Of a stretch of 64,000 nucleotides of DNA, positions 1 to 9,672 are shown one piece after another (positions within the stretch are counted from its first letter, which is position 1; each line of letters starts with the position of its first letter). The notes under the pieces are model-generated. The model was not told the DNA's origin. It did not search any database and worked only from the letters and a program-made list of their open reading frames with translations. Location: positions 55,923 through 119,922 of the forward strand of contig NZ_VITY01000015.1 of assembly GCF_007993935.1 (NCBI RefSeq), read 5' to 3'. The translations under genes and the position numbers were made by a program. This DNA comes from Bradyrhizobium macuxiense (lineage in GTDB: Bacteria; Pseudomonadota; Alphaproteobacteria; Rhizobiales; Xanthobacteraceae).

Positions 1-1488
1 GGCTCGGCCCTGGCCGGCGGCGGCAGCGACACCGTGACGGTGCATGCGACGGCAAGCGACACCTATGGCAACACGGTCGGGGTCAGCGACACCGACAGCG
101 CGAGCTATGGCGCGGCGAGTCCTTCCGTTAACATTGAGAAGCTTGTCTCGGTGAACGGGGGAAGTACGTGGTACCTGATCGATGACACCGATCACGGTAC
201 CTCAGACGACATCGCCTTCCTTGAAAGCCTGGTGATTGGCGGCACTCATCCGTTCAATAGCACGAACCTGTCGGCAGGCACCCTGACCGTATCATCTGGA
301 TCCACGCTCACTTATGAGGTGGTTGTCACCGACACGTCGACGTTCAAAGAAACCGGCATCACTGTTACCGACAACACCGGCCTGGTCTTTACCGTCGGCA
401 CCACCTTGGCAGCGGGTGCCAGCGAAATCTCGGGCAAGGTCACCATCGGTGCAGCCGCCGGGGTCAACCCGGACACCGTCACGGTCACAGCGACGGCGAC
501 GGACAGTTACGGCAACTCGGCCGTTGTGACGGATAGCGACACCGCGGTTTACATGTCCCTGTTCCCGCAAATGCCAGGGCTAACTGCCGGATTCTGGGCG
601 CAGCATCTGGATGCCTGGGATGGTGACAACGACAACACTTATGCAAACCTGGTGAAAAGCGGTGTGCTGTCGACCCCGGACGTGATCAGCGCATTGCCCA
701 CGCACGGCGTCGTACCCTACGGTACGTCACCGACAACCGACCGACCGCCTCATGTGACCGCCAATGTCGGCGTGCTGTTGGGCGACGCGAACGGGAACGG
801 GAGCACTGACACGGGTGAATCGACGCTGTCGGTTCCCTGGCTGGCAGCGGAGGAATTGGTCAGCGGCAGCATGACCACCAGCAGTGATGCGCGGCTCATT
901 CTCATGCAGCAGGCGGTCGCCGCACAGCTCAACATCGACAACAAGGACTCCGATCCCGGCCTGCTCAGCGCCGGAAGCGGCAATGACCTCGTAGGGACAG
1001 CCGTGAAGTGGTTGACAGGTCAGCTAGCGTTCAGTGACGGCCATACTCCCAGCGCGACCTACAACGTGGACAATGGCCCAACGAACGGCGTCCTCGACTC
1101 CGGACCAAACGCAACGTTCGAGTTCAACACCAGCAAGGCGACGCTCGATTACGGCGGAAGCCTCGACTTCATCAAGACGAGTTCTACCGACTGGAGCGCG
1201 GTCCAAATCGGCAACTACAGCAAGGACGGGTACTTTGTTGTGGCCGACCGGGCGCAAACCGCCGGCACGGTGTTGAACGGCAAGGATGTTGTAGTGACCG
1301 GCCAGGATCTGAAGAACGCGCTGGCAGCGTTCAACTCGGATCAACTGGTCACAACGACCAACGGCAGTCAAATCGGCTGGAACTCAAACGGAGTTATCAG
1401 CGACGTTCAGACCAACGATCAGGCGGGTATGTGGAAGGTACTGACCGACCACGGGATCGGGATAGCAACTTCGCAAGTGACCGTCTGA
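1..1488 (+). CDS. Large repeat-rich surface/adhesin-like protein, C-terminal part (5' truncated by window edge)
   Basis: The frame is open from base 1 to the TGA at 1486-1488 (495 codons visible), so the gene starts upstream of the window. Two copies of a beta-sandwich-like repeat are visible, each ending in DTVTV-ATA-D-YGN followed by V-D-D-A-Y (about nt 31-110 and 475-555). Such repeats are typical of long secreted or surface proteins (VCBS/DUF11-like). The last 300 residues form a separate domain that starts at TAGFWAQHLDAWDGD and contains a calcium-loop-like GDANGNGSTDTGE (about nt 781-825). This ending recurs, from memory, on large Bradyrhizobium surface proteins. Composition is rich in Thr, Ser, Asp and Gly with no cysteine seen, consistent with an exported protein. 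The exact role (adhesion or biofilm) is inference. The downstream glycosyltransferase gene could modify it. Confidence 0.75.
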   Translation, partial: GSALAGGGSDTVTVHATASDTYGNTVGVSDTDSASYGAASPSVNIEKLVSVNGGSTWYLIDDTDHGTSDDIAFLESLVIGGTHPFNSTNLSAGTLTVSSGSTLTYEVVVTDTSTFKETGITVTDNTGLVFTVGTTLAAGASEISGKVTIGAAAGVNPDTVTVTATATDSYGNSAVVTDSDTAVYMSLFPQMPGLTAGFWAQHLDAWDGDNDNTYANLVKSGVLSTPDVISALPTHGVVPYGTSPTTDRPPHVTANVGVLLGDANGNGSTDTGESTLSVPWLAAEELVSGSMTTSSDARLILMQQAVAAQLNIDNKDSDPGLLSAGSGNDLVGTAVKWLTGQLAFSDGHTPSATYNVDNGPTNGVLDSGPNATFEFNTSKATLDYGGSLDFIKTSSTDWSAVQIGNYSKDGYFVVADRAQTAGTVLNGKDVVVTGQDLKNALAAFNSDQLVTTTNGSQIGWNSNGVISDVQTNDQAGMWKVLTDHGIGIATSQVTV

Positions 1489-1559
1489 TCGGTTTGTGGA
1501 TCCGCGTTGGATGAGCCGCGGCGCGCGCCGTGCCGCGGCCTGCAGGGCAACGAAGTGAC

Positions 1560-1829
1560 ATGAAGCTAGATCTGTTTGCCGATGGCATTACAAACATCTC
1601 GATTGTGGCCGGTGTTGTCCGCATCGATTTCTACGTGGTGCGGCCAAAGGGGCAACCGACCAACGGCGCTACCAGCGAAACCGAGCGGGACACTCACCTT
1701 TCGGTCAATCTGCCGCTGCCGGGCTTTGTCAGCTCAATCAACATACTGCAACGCGTCCTGAACGAGTTGCTTCAGCGCGGCGTCGTCTCTGGTCGTCCAC
1801 CAGAAGACCTGCCGCGGCCCGACGCCTGA
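1560..1829 (+). CDS. Small hypothetical protein (89 aa)
   Basis: The ATG at 1560 gives a protein beginning MKLDLFADGITNISIVAGVVRIDFYVV. The reading frame is open further upstream to 1530, but the 1560 start begins the compact amphipathic core. No family is recognised. Alternating hydrophobic residues in the first 30 positions suggest a beta-rich fold rather than a membrane segment, and the C-terminus is proline-rich. It lies between the surface protein and the giant TPR-glycosyltransferase gene in the same direction, with 71 and 50 bases on either side, so the three may be one transcription unit. Function unknown. Confidence 0.55.
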   Translation: MKLDLFADGITNISIVAGVVRIDFYVVRPKGQPTNGATSETERDTHLSVNLPLPGFVSSINILQRVLNELLQRGVVSGRPPEDLPRPDA

Positions 1830-1879
1830 CAATTCGCCCGAAGGCCCGATCTCGCCATCGAACAGGATCGCAGCGCTCA

Positions 1880-4800
1880 ATGAATGTTGATCGGACCCGC
1901 CAAGCTTCCGCCCGCCATGTGCCGCGCAGCGACCGGCCGGCACAGCCGCGGCGAGGACGGAACGCGGCGGATCCGGCGCGCCAGCTTGATGGAGCGATCG
2001 CGCTTCATCAGAGCGGTCGACTGATCGAGGCGGAACGGCGCTATCTCGAGATCCTCCGGAAACACCCGGGATATCCCGACGCGACGCATCTGCTGGGGCT
2101 CGTGCGGCATCAGCAAGGCCGTCCGCGCGAAGCGCTCGAGCTGATCGATCGGGCGCTCAAGGTCATTCCTCTTTCCGCGGCGGCACAAGGAAACCGCGGG
2201 GCAGCACTGCAAGCACTCGGACGTTTCGAGGAGGCCATCGCGAGCTATGACCGTGCCTTGTCCTTGCGCCCGGCGGACGCGCAGGTGCTCTGCAATCGCG
2301 GCCATGCAATGTTCGAGCTGCATCGATTCGGAGAGGCCCTGGCGAGCCTTGACGAGGCGCTCGCGATCAGACCCGCCGAGGTCGCGGCATGGCACAAACG
2401 TGGTGATGTGCTCATGGCGCTGGGTCGACCGCAGGAGGCGATCGCAAGCCACGCACGCGCTTTGGCAATTTGCCCCGGTCAGGTCAGTGCTCTGATTCGT
2501 CACAGCGATGCCCTGAAAGGGCTTTCGCGCTTTGACGAAGCGTTGGCAGCCCTCGATCAGATCCTGGAGCTGAAGCCGGACAGCGCGGAAGTCCTGAGCA
2601 GGCGCGGCAATCTTCTGCTGGAACTGGATCGACCTGCGGAGGCTCTCGAGTGCTACGATCGCGCGCTGGCGATTTCCCCAGACCTCCTTGAAGCCACTAA
2701 CAATCGGGGCAATGCGCTTGGAGCGCTCAAGCGTTTCGAGGAGGCATTAACCGCCTATGATCGCGCGCTTGAAATTTGTCCGAACTTCGTCGGGGCGCTC
2801 AGCAATCGCGCCACTGCGCTAATGGCACTGAAGCGGCGCGAAGAGGCGCTCAAGAGCCTGGACCAGGCACTCGCAGTTCGCCCTGATTTTGCAGACGCAC
2901 TCAACAACCGGGGCAATGTCTTCCACGAGATGCAACGGCACGAACAGGCGCTCGAGGCTTACGATCGGGCCATCGCTATAAAGCCCGACTTCGCAGCTGC
3001 TCTCAACAACAAAGGCAATACGCTCAGGGACCTCAAGCGGTTCGACGACGCGCTCCAGTGCTTTGACAAGGCAATCAATCTAAAGCCGGAATATGCGGAG
3101 GCCATCAGCAATCGGGGCAACGTGCTCAGGGATCTCGACCAGATCGACGAAGCGCTTCGGTGTTATCGACGAGCGCTCGAACTCAAGGCTGATTATGCCA
3201 ACCCACTCAGCAATCTAGGTAACGCTCTTGTCGACCTCGGCCGGTTCGACGAGGCGACAACAAATTATGATCGAGCGATTGCTCTCGAACCGGAGAATGC
3301 CGACTACCGCCTCAACCGATCCCTGTTGCTGCTGCGGAGAGGAGCGAGCGATGGCTGGCGCGAATACGAATCGCGTCGCAGGACCAAAAACTGGATTCAA
3401 CGAAACTTCACCGGACCGGAATGGACGGGCGAGTCAATAAGCGGCAAGCGTGTGCTGCTGTATGCCGAGCAGGGCCTCGGCGATACAGTTCAGTTTTCCC
3501 GGTTTGCGAGCTCCGTTGCCGGGCTTGGCGCCGACGTCATCCTCGAAGTCCAACCGCCGATAGCTGCGCTGCTGCGCCGTATCGACGGCGGTCCCTGCGT
3601 AATGCGGCAGGGGGACGCTGCTCCTGCTTACGACTTCCATCTTCCTTTGATGAGCGTGCCCTTCGTTCTGGGTCTTCCAGTCGAGCCAAGCGCCGCGTTT
3701 ACGCCCTATCTTTCCGCCGACCCCGACCGTATCAGGCGCTGGGCTCCACGCCTGCCGGCCGAGGGACTACGTGTCGGCATCGCGTGGCAAGGCAATCCCA
3801 AGTCCCCGATCGAGAAGGGACGTTCCCTTCCGCTCAAGGCCTTCGCGGCTCTGAATCGTGTCCCGGGAGTAACGTTAATCAGCCTGCAGAAGGGAAGCGG
3901 AGCTGAACAGTTGGCGAGCCTCCCCACCGAAATGAGGGTCGAGACGCTGGGGCCCGGTTTCGATGTCGGGTCAGATGCGTTTCTCGACACTGCCGCAGTC
4001 ATGATGAACCTCGACCTCATCGTGACCTGCGATACGGCGATCGCGCATCTCGCGGGCGCCCTCGGCCGCCCTGTGTGGATTCTGCTCAAGTCGATTCCCG
4101 ACTGGCGCTGGATGTCGGATCGCGAAACCACTTCTTGGTATCCGACAGCTCGGCTCTTCCGACAGGCGCGTACCGGCGACTGGGACGAGGTCCTGTCGAG
4201 GGTTGCAGCGGAGCTAGTGCCGCTCGCGGCCGCTCCGCCAATGCGTAAGGCAGAGGGAGATTTGTGCGAGGACGCTTCGCTCGATTTGGGCTGGTTGCTC
4301 GATCGGGCGTTGACCCATCATCAGAACACACGCTTTGCCGAAGCCGAGCACCTCTATTTGCAGATACGTCAATCCGATCCTGATCATTTCGATGCCAGCC
4401 ATATGCTGGGTGTGCTGCGCCACCAACAAGGTCGAAACCTCGAGGCAGTTGAGCTGATCGGTGCTGCACTAAAAAGCAATCCCGGATCGGCGCCGGCTTT
4501 GGTCAACCTTGGCGCTGCGCTGAGCGTGCTTGGAAGGCATGAGGAGGCGCTGACCAGATACGATGCGGCGCTCGCTGTCGCGCCGAATTGGGCGGAAGCA
4601 CTTCTCAATCGTGGCAATGCTCTCCTCGAATTGAGACGCTTCGAGGAAGCGTTGCTCGCTTATGACAGAGCGATCGAGGCCAGGCCGAACTACCTGACGG
4701 CGCTGGACGGGCGAGGCAGGGCCCTCCTCGAATTGCGACGGCCGAATGAGGCGCTGGCCAGTTTCGATAAGATTCTCGATCTCGAACCCGGTCACCCCAA

Positions 4801-7800
4801 TGCGCTCCATAACCGTGGCAACGCATTCGTTGCTCTTGCACAGCAGGACGAGGCGTCGGCGACCTACGAGCGGGCACTGGCAAGCTATGACGAGGTCATC
4901 GCGCGAAAGCCGGATCATGCGGAGGCGCTTTACAGCCGTGGCGCGGTTCTCCTGCAGCTAAGACGAGTTCCTGAGGCGCTGTCCAGCTTTGATCGCGCAT
5001 TGGCGATCCGGTCAGACTATGCCGATGCTCTTTGTGGTCGCGGTAACGCGCTCAAGGAGCTTGATGAGCTGGAAGACGCACTGGCGAGCTACGAAGCTGC
5101 ATTGGCGGTGAGGCCTGACCACGTCGAGGCGCTCTGCAACCGAGGAAATGCGCTTGCGGGATTGCGTCGCTTCGCGGAGGCTCTTGCGAGCTATGATCGG
5201 GCTATCGAGATCGACAGCGAAAATGCCGAGCTTCGTTTCAATCGAGGCTATCTGCTGTTGTTGCTCGGCCGATTTGGCGAAGGTTGGCGCGAACACGAAT
5301 GGCGCCGTCGGAAAAAGACTTCTGTCGAAAGAAATTTCGTTGCCCCGGAGTGGACGGGCGATGACGTAAGAGGCAAACGCGTCTTGCTCTATAGCGAGCA
5401 AGGGATGGGTGACACTATCCAGTTCGCCCGCTTTGCCAGGACAGTGGCGCAGCTTGGCGCAAAGGTGATTCTGGAAGCACAGCCGCGGCTGGTCAGCCTC
5501 CTGCGTGGTCTCGATTGCGAGGTGAGTATTGTACCAAGAGGCGACGAGCTCCCTGAGTTCGACCGGCATCTGCCGCTCATGAGCGTGCCCTTCGTCCTTG
5601 GCGTTGACGTCGAAAGCAGGGCGGAAGCTGCTCCCTATCTTTCGGCCGATCCGGCCCGGGTCGAGCGATGGACGAACCAGTTGCCCGATGGCGGCTTCCG
5701 GGTCGGCGTCGTCTGGCAGGGTAATGCCTCGGGGCCAATTGACAAAGGACGATCGATTCCGCTGCGAGCGTTTGCGCCGCTCTGCCGCATTCCCGGGGTA
5801 AAGCTGGTCAGTCTGCAAAAGGGCGCGGGTAGAGAGCAGGTGGCCGACTTGCCCACCGGAATGATGATTGAAACTCTGGAAGCCGATTTCGACGCCGGAG
5901 ATGGCGCGTTCCTTGATACCGCGGCCATCATGATGAACCTCGACCTCATCGTGACCTCCGACACCGCCGTAGCACATTTGGCGGGAGCCCTTGGCCGGCC
6001 AGTTTGGATCGTCCTGAAACACATTCCCGACTGGCGATGGATGACCGACCGCGAGGGCAGCCCTTGGTACCCCACCGCGCGCCTGTTCCGGCAAAGCCGA
6101 TCGGGTGACTGGGACGAAGTCTTCGCGCGGATTGCCTTGGAACTGGCTACGCGAGCAAGCGGCAATGCTCATTCCGAACTTCTGCGAAGCGATCAACGCG
6201 ACGTCTGCAAAGCCCGTGCAAGCGAGAGCCTCAGTCCCGCCTCGCAGCAGCCCCGCACCGAACCGACCTTGCCGGAGCGTCCACCTGCTGGCTTCCTGCG
6301 CTTGCTGGACAAGGCCATGGCGTTACATCAGAAAGGTAAATTTGCGGACGCCGAGCGCGTCTATCTGACCATTCTGGCATCACAACCCGATCACCTGGAT
6401 GCGACCCACCTGCTCGGCCTCATTCGTCATCAGCAGGGCCGTGATCTCGAGGCGCTTGAGTTGATCGATTCAGTGCTGAAGCGAAGTCCGGACTCTGCGC
6501 CGGCTTTGACCAACCAGGGTGCTGTGCTTTACAGGTTGGGACGTCGCGCAGAGGCGGTGGCAAGCTATGACCTGGCACTCAAGCTTCGTCCCGATGACGC
6601 GAAGTCGCTCTGTAACCGTGGCATTGCCTTGCGAGAGCTCAATCGGCTCGACGAGGCTCAGGAGAGCTTCGAACGGGCAATCGCCGCCGCACCGCGCGAG
6701 TGGGAGGCCCATGTTGGGCTCGCTCACGCCCTGAAAGCAAAGGGGCGCCTCGATGAGGCTGTCGGGAGTTGGGAGCACGCAGTGGCTCTTAACCCGCATC
6801 ACGAGACGCTCAACGATCTTGGCAATGCCTTAATGGCGCTCGGCCGGCTCGACGAGGCCGTGCAGAGCTATCGTCATGCACTGGCCGTGCGGCCGGACTA
6901 TGCTGCAGCCTGGACAAACCTTGGCGCCGCGCTTGCCGAGCAGGGTGAGGCAGAGGCGGCGGTGGCTGCTCACCGGCGGGCGCTAGCTCAATCGCCTAGC
7001 CTTGTGGAGGCCCACGCAAACCTGGTCGTCGCTCTTAGCAAGCAAGGCGAGTTAGAGCAGGCAGTCGCCGCGGCCGAGCACGGCATTGCTTTCGCGCCGA
7101 ATTTCGCCCCGCTTCACTTTGGGTTAGGTTATGCGCTCAAGGAGAAGGGAGATATCGACGCGGCCGTTGTCGCATATCGACGGGCGCTCGCGCTTCAGCC
7201 CGATTTTCCCGAGGGCCATTTCAATCTGGCCTTTGCGCTCTTGCTGAAGCAGCACGACGCTGACGGTTGGCGCGAATATGAATGGCGCTGGAAGGGCGGG
7301 GTCAAGGGAAAGGTGCCGCGACGTCTGCCGGGGGCGCAGTGGCATGGAGAGGAGCTAGCCGGCAGGACTCTCCTGCTCTACGCCGAGCAGGGTCGCGGTG
7401 ATACGTTCCAATTTGTGCGCTTTGTTCCGCATCTAACCGCACGTGGGGCTCGTGTCCTATTCGAGGCACCGCGATCGCTGGTCGCGTTGCTGCAATGCTC
7501 TAACGTCCTCGCGGACTCCGTATACGCCACGGGCGAGCCGTTACCGCATTATGACTTTCACTTGCCGCTCCTTAGCGTGCCGGCGGTTTTGGGGATGAGC
7601 GAGGGAACCATACCCGCCAACGCTCCCTATCTTGCCGCCGATCCGGCGCGCGCCAAGGCATGGAAAGCACGGCTGGGCGATAATGGATTCAAGATCGGCG
7701 TAGCCTGGCAGGGCGAGCCAAACGCAAAAGTCGATACTGGGCGCTCGTTTCCGCTCCGCGCCTTCGCGCCGGTCGCGACGTTGCCTGGCGTTCGGCTGAT

Positions 7801-8560
7801 TAGTCTCCAGAAGCACCATGGTCTCGAGCAAATCGACGCCTTGCCGGACAGTTTCCGGATAGAGACGCTAGAACCCGATTTTGACGCAGGAGCGGACGCC
7901 TTTCTCGATACCGCCGCGGTCATGATGAATCTCGATCTCATCATCACCTCGGACACGGCCGTGGCCCACCTGGCCGGTGCACTCGGGCGTCCAGTCTGGA
8001 TCGTTCTCAAGAAGGTCCCGGATTGGCGCTGGCTGCTCGATCGTGACGATTCGCCTTGGTATCCGACGGCCCGCTTGTTTCGGCAAACCCGCGCCGGCGA
8101 CTGGGACGAGGTCTTCGAGCGGCTCGCCGGCGAGCTGGCGCGGCTCAACCCGGAAGCGGTTCCTCGCACCAGCGCCTCTGCGGTTGTGACGATTCCGGTG
8201 CCGATCGGTGAATTGGTCGACAAGATAACAATCTTGCGAATCAAGACCGAGCGTATCGCCGATCGAAACAAGCTCGCCAATGTCGAGAGGGAGCTAGTGT
8301 TGCTGGATGAAGTACGGCGACGTTGCGCACCCGCGAAAGACCGCATGGCGGCGCTAGAGAGCGAGCTTGAAACGATCAACCGGGAGCTCTGGGATATCGA
8401 AGACCGTATCCGCGACTGTGAGCACCATTCCGACTTCGGCGTAGAATTCGTCACGCTTGCTCGCGCAGTCTACACGACGAATGATCGACGAAGTGCAGTG
8501 AAACGACAGATCAGTGAGCTGGCAGGCTCGACCTTGATCGAAGAGAAGTCGTACCACTAA
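1880..8560 (+). CDS. Giant triple-module TPR / GT9-like glycosyltransferase protein with C-terminal DUF6165 domain
   Basis: 2226 residues from ATG 1880. The protein is three tandem copies of one architecture. TPR arrays lie at about residues 30-480, 800-1125 and 1470-1790. Each is followed by a heptosyltransferase-like (GT-B, GT9-type) module at about 490-780, 1134-1420 and 1796-2086. Each catalytic-type module starts with GWREYE/GWREHEWR and carries YAEQG-GDT-QF, FHLPLMSVP or a variant, the motif G(I/V)(A/V)WQGN, LISLQK, FLDTAAVMMNLDL and SDTA-AHLAGALGRPVW. The first module has CDTA in place of SDTA. The last 124 residues (VTIPVPIGELVDKITIL onward) match DUF6165, with a Glu/Arg-rich coiled region. 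TPR-GT proteins often glycosylate proteins or build surface glycans. Its position after a large surface protein suggests that protein as a partner, which is inference. No signal peptide is seen, so it is probably cytoplasmic. Confidence 0.85.
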   Translation: MNVDRTRQASARHVPRSDRPAQPRRGRNAADPARQLDGAIALHQSGRLIEAERRYLEILRKHPGYPDATHLLGLVRHQQGRPREALELIDRALKVIPLSAAAQGNRGAALQALGRFEEAIASYDRALSLRPADAQVLCNRGHAMFELHRFGEALASLDEALAIRPAEVAAWHKRGDVLMALGRPQEAIASHARALAICPGQVSALIRHSDALKGLSRFDEALAALDQILELKPDSAEVLSRRGNLLLELDRPAEALECYDRALAISPDLLEATNNRGNALGALKRFEEALTAYDRALEICPNFVGALSNRATALMALKRREEALKSLDQALAVRPDFADALNNRGNVFHEMQRHEQALEAYDRAIAIKPDFAAALNNKGNTLRDLKRFDDALQCFDKAINLKPEYAEAISNRGNVLRDLDQIDEALRCYRRALELKADYANPLSNLGNALVDLGRFDEATTNYDRAIALEPENADYRLNRSLLLLRRGASDGWREYESRRRTKNWIQRNFTGPEWTGESISGKRVLLYAEQGLGDTVQFSRFASSVAGLGADVILEVQPPIAALLRRIDGGPCVMRQGDAAPAYDFHLPLMSVPFVLGLPVEPSAAFTPYLSADPDRIRRWAPRLPAEGLRVGIAWQGNPKSPIEKGRSLPLKAFAALNRVPGVTLISLQKGSGAEQLASLPTEMRVETLGPGFDVGSDAFLDTAAVMMNLDLIVTCDTAIAHLAGALGRPVWILLKSIPDWRWMSDRETTSWYPTARLFRQARTGDWDEVLSRVAAELVPLAAAPPMRKAEGDLCEDASLDLGWLLDRALTHHQNTRFAEAEHLYLQIRQSDPDHFDASHMLGVLRHQQGRNLEAVELIGAALKSNPGSAPALVNLGAALSVLGRHEEALTRYDAALAVAPNWAEALLNRGNALLELRRFEEALLAYDRAIEARPNYLTALDGRGRALLELRRPNEALASFDKILDLEPGHPNALHNRGNAFVALAQQDEASATYERALASYDEVIARKPDHAEALYSRGAVLLQLRRVPEALSSFDRALAIRSDYADALCGRGNALKELDELEDALASYEAALAVRPDHVEALCNRGNALAGLRRFAEALASYDRAIEIDSENAELRFNRGYLLLLLGRFGEGWREHEWRRRKKTSVERNFVAPEWTGDDVRGKRVLLYSEQGMGDTIQFARFARTVAQLGAKVILEAQPRLVSLLRGLDCEVSIVPRGDELPEFDRHLPLMSVPFVLGVDVESRAEAAPYLSADPARVERWTNQLPDGGFRVGVVWQGNASGPIDKGRSIPLRAFAPLCRIPGVKLVSLQKGAGREQVADLPTGMMIETLEADFDAGDGAFLDTAAIMMNLDLIVTSDTAVAHLAGALGRPVWIVLKHIPDWRWMTDREGSPWYPTARLFRQSRSGDWDEVFARIALELATRASGNAHSELLRSDQRDVCKARASESLSPASQQPRTEPTLPERPPAGFLRLLDKAMALHQKGKFADAERVYLTILASQPDHLDATHLLGLIRHQQGRDLEALELIDSVLKRSPDSAPALTNQGAVLYRLGRRAEAVASYDLALKLRPDDAKSLCNRGIALRELNRLDEAQESFERAIAAAPREWEAHVGLAHALKAKGRLDEAVGSWEHAVALNPHHETLNDLGNALMALGRLDEAVQSYRHALAVRPDYAAAWTNLGAALAEQGEAEAAVAAHRRALAQSPSLVEAHANLVVALSKQGELEQAVAAAEHGIAFAPNFAPLHFGLGYALKEKGDIDAAVVAYRRALALQPDFPEGHFNLAFALLLKQHDADGWREYEWRWKGGVKGKVPRRLPGAQWHGEELAGRTLLLYAEQGRGDTFQFVRFVPHLTARGARVLFEAPRSLVALLQCSNVLADSVYATGEPLPHYDFHLPLLSVPAVLGMSEGTIPANAPYLAADPARAKAWKARLGDNGFKIGVAWQGEPNAKVDTGRSFPLRAFAPVATLPGVRLISLQKHHGLEQIDALPDSFRIETLEPDFDAGADAFLDTAAVMMNLDLIITSDTAVAHLAGALGRPVWIVLKKVPDWRWLLDRDDSPWYPTARLFRQTRAGDWDEVFERLAGELARLNPEAVPRTSASAVVTIPVPIGELVDKITILRIKTERIADRNKLANVERELVLLDEVRRRCAPAKDRMAALESELETINRELWDIEDRIRDCEHHSDFGVEFVTLARAVYTTNDRRSAVKRQISELAGSTLIEEKSYH

Positions 8561-8753
8561 CGAACGGTCCCAGGCTTGCAGCCTCGGCGTCGGGCAGAGC
8601 AGGGTGGCGACGAAAGGCTCGCTTGGGCCGCTTGGTCAGTTTTTCTCGCGGCTGTTTGGTGAGCTCGGCGGGATTTCAGAAGTCGGGATCGTCGATATTT
8701 GCGTTCTTGGCGATGATCGTCTCGATAGGACCGCGCACGCGGTTGCCTGATAA

Positions 8754-9017
8754 TCAATGCCAGCTCGCAACGCACTCGTGGCTTTCGACCGTAGCTTGCG
8801 ATGTTACCAAGAGCGACTGAGGGAAGAAATCTAGCATTTGCAATGGTTTCTTGGATCGCGTTCGGAGGATGGACGAGCCGCGATCAATTGAGCGCTCGAC
8901 ATCAATTGCCCATTCCTCCGCGTCACGCCGTCGGACGAAGGTGTTCGCGACGTACTCGCTTTTCCTCCTGACCTGAACGCGCCAGCTTCCCGACTTTAGC
9001 TTTGTAAAGGTCGGCAT
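8754..9017 (-). pseudogene. Tyrosine recombinase (phage-type integrase) remnant, N-terminal part only
   Basis: The minus-strand frame begins MPTFTKLKSGSWRVQVRRK and continues to about EEWAIDVERSIDRG (about nt 9017-8877). This is the usual start of tyrosine site-specific integrases (AP2-like/SAM-like arm-binding domain). After roughly 47 residues the similarity ends and the frame runs into unrelated sequence before stopping at 8754. The core-binding and catalytic domains (R-H-R-Y) are absent. Further minus-strand fragments around 8650-8760 have coding-like texture but contain stops. The relic lies about 650 bases from a tRNA-Tyr 3' half and is preceded by CGTGTGCA repeats, which supports an ancient integration event. 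Confidence 0.7.
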
Positions 9018-9019
9018 CG

Positions 9020-9124
9020 CGTGTGCACTCCGCTCCTTTTTCGTGTGCGCTACGTGTGCACCGCGAGATCAAATGCGGTACAAACGTGTGCAATTTGGGC
9101 TAGTTTGAGTGCACACGTGTGCAC
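9020..9124. repeat. Phased CGTGTGCA repeats next to integrase remnant
   Basis: The octamer CGTGTGCA occurs at 9020, 9053, 9085 and 9116, and one variant CGTGTGCG at 9042. An inverted copy at 9110-9117 makes the perfect 16-base palindrome GTGCACACGTGTGCAC (9109-9124). Start-to-start distances are 22, 11, 32 and 31 bases, close to whole helical turns, so the copies would face the same side of the DNA. They lie directly upstream of the integrase remnant. Arm-type integrase sites, excisionase sites or an autoregulatory operator are all possible. The array itself is seen directly; the role is inferred. Confidence 0.6.
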
Positions 9125-9672
9125 CTGGTTCACGTTCTAGTCCATTGAAAGCATGGGGTAAGTAGTTGGAATATCAAGATTATCGCTTTTCCGTGGCCCC
9201 TATGATGGACTGGACTGCCCCACGCTAGCTAACGGTGGCCGTCGCTGGATAGAGTTTGACGGACAGCCAGGAACCCACCCGCCATAGTAAGGCTTCCCGC
9301 GCACGCAGACTGGCCGAACAACGGCCGGCAGCAGGCTGCGCAACAACTATGCTAGCCGGAGCCTTCACGGGGCGGTTTCGGCCCGTTCGCCCGCCATAAG
9401 CAGGTGGGCTCCGTCAGATCTTGGCCCGCGCTCGCTCGCGTCGCGGTTTCTGAGGCTCAGGCCTGATCGCCGGAGGTTGCTGCCAGGTTCTACCGATGGT
9501 CGGCGTTGAGTTGCCAAGTCCGCCGATGATGGCAGGCGCACACCATCACAACGACAGTCGCTATTTTGGATCGCGAGGGTGTGCGACCCTTGGCCAGATA
9601 GCCTCGGAAATTGGGTTCAATTTGCCGGATTCGCGACCCTTAAGCCGCTGACTTTGTTAGGGAAGGGGACGC
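9125..9672. other. Non-coding stretch between integrase remnant and att site
   Basis: No convincing gene is seen on either strand. The segment 9270-9412 is self-complementary: GGAACCCACC (9270-9279) can pair with GGTGGGCTCC (9403-9412) with one mismatch. AAGGCT (9289-9294) can pair with AGCCTT (9360-9365), and CTGGCCG/CGGCCGG forms a local hairpin at 9310-9328. This could be a structured RNA or folded element DNA. It does not match tmRNA, RNase P or SRP RNA as I know them. The rest shows nothing recognisable. Confidence 0.4.

Noticed and set aside
9270..9412. tmRNA, 6S or RNase P RNA
   Set aside because: No tag frame of the ANDNYA type, no conserved RNase P core and no SRP loop could be found.
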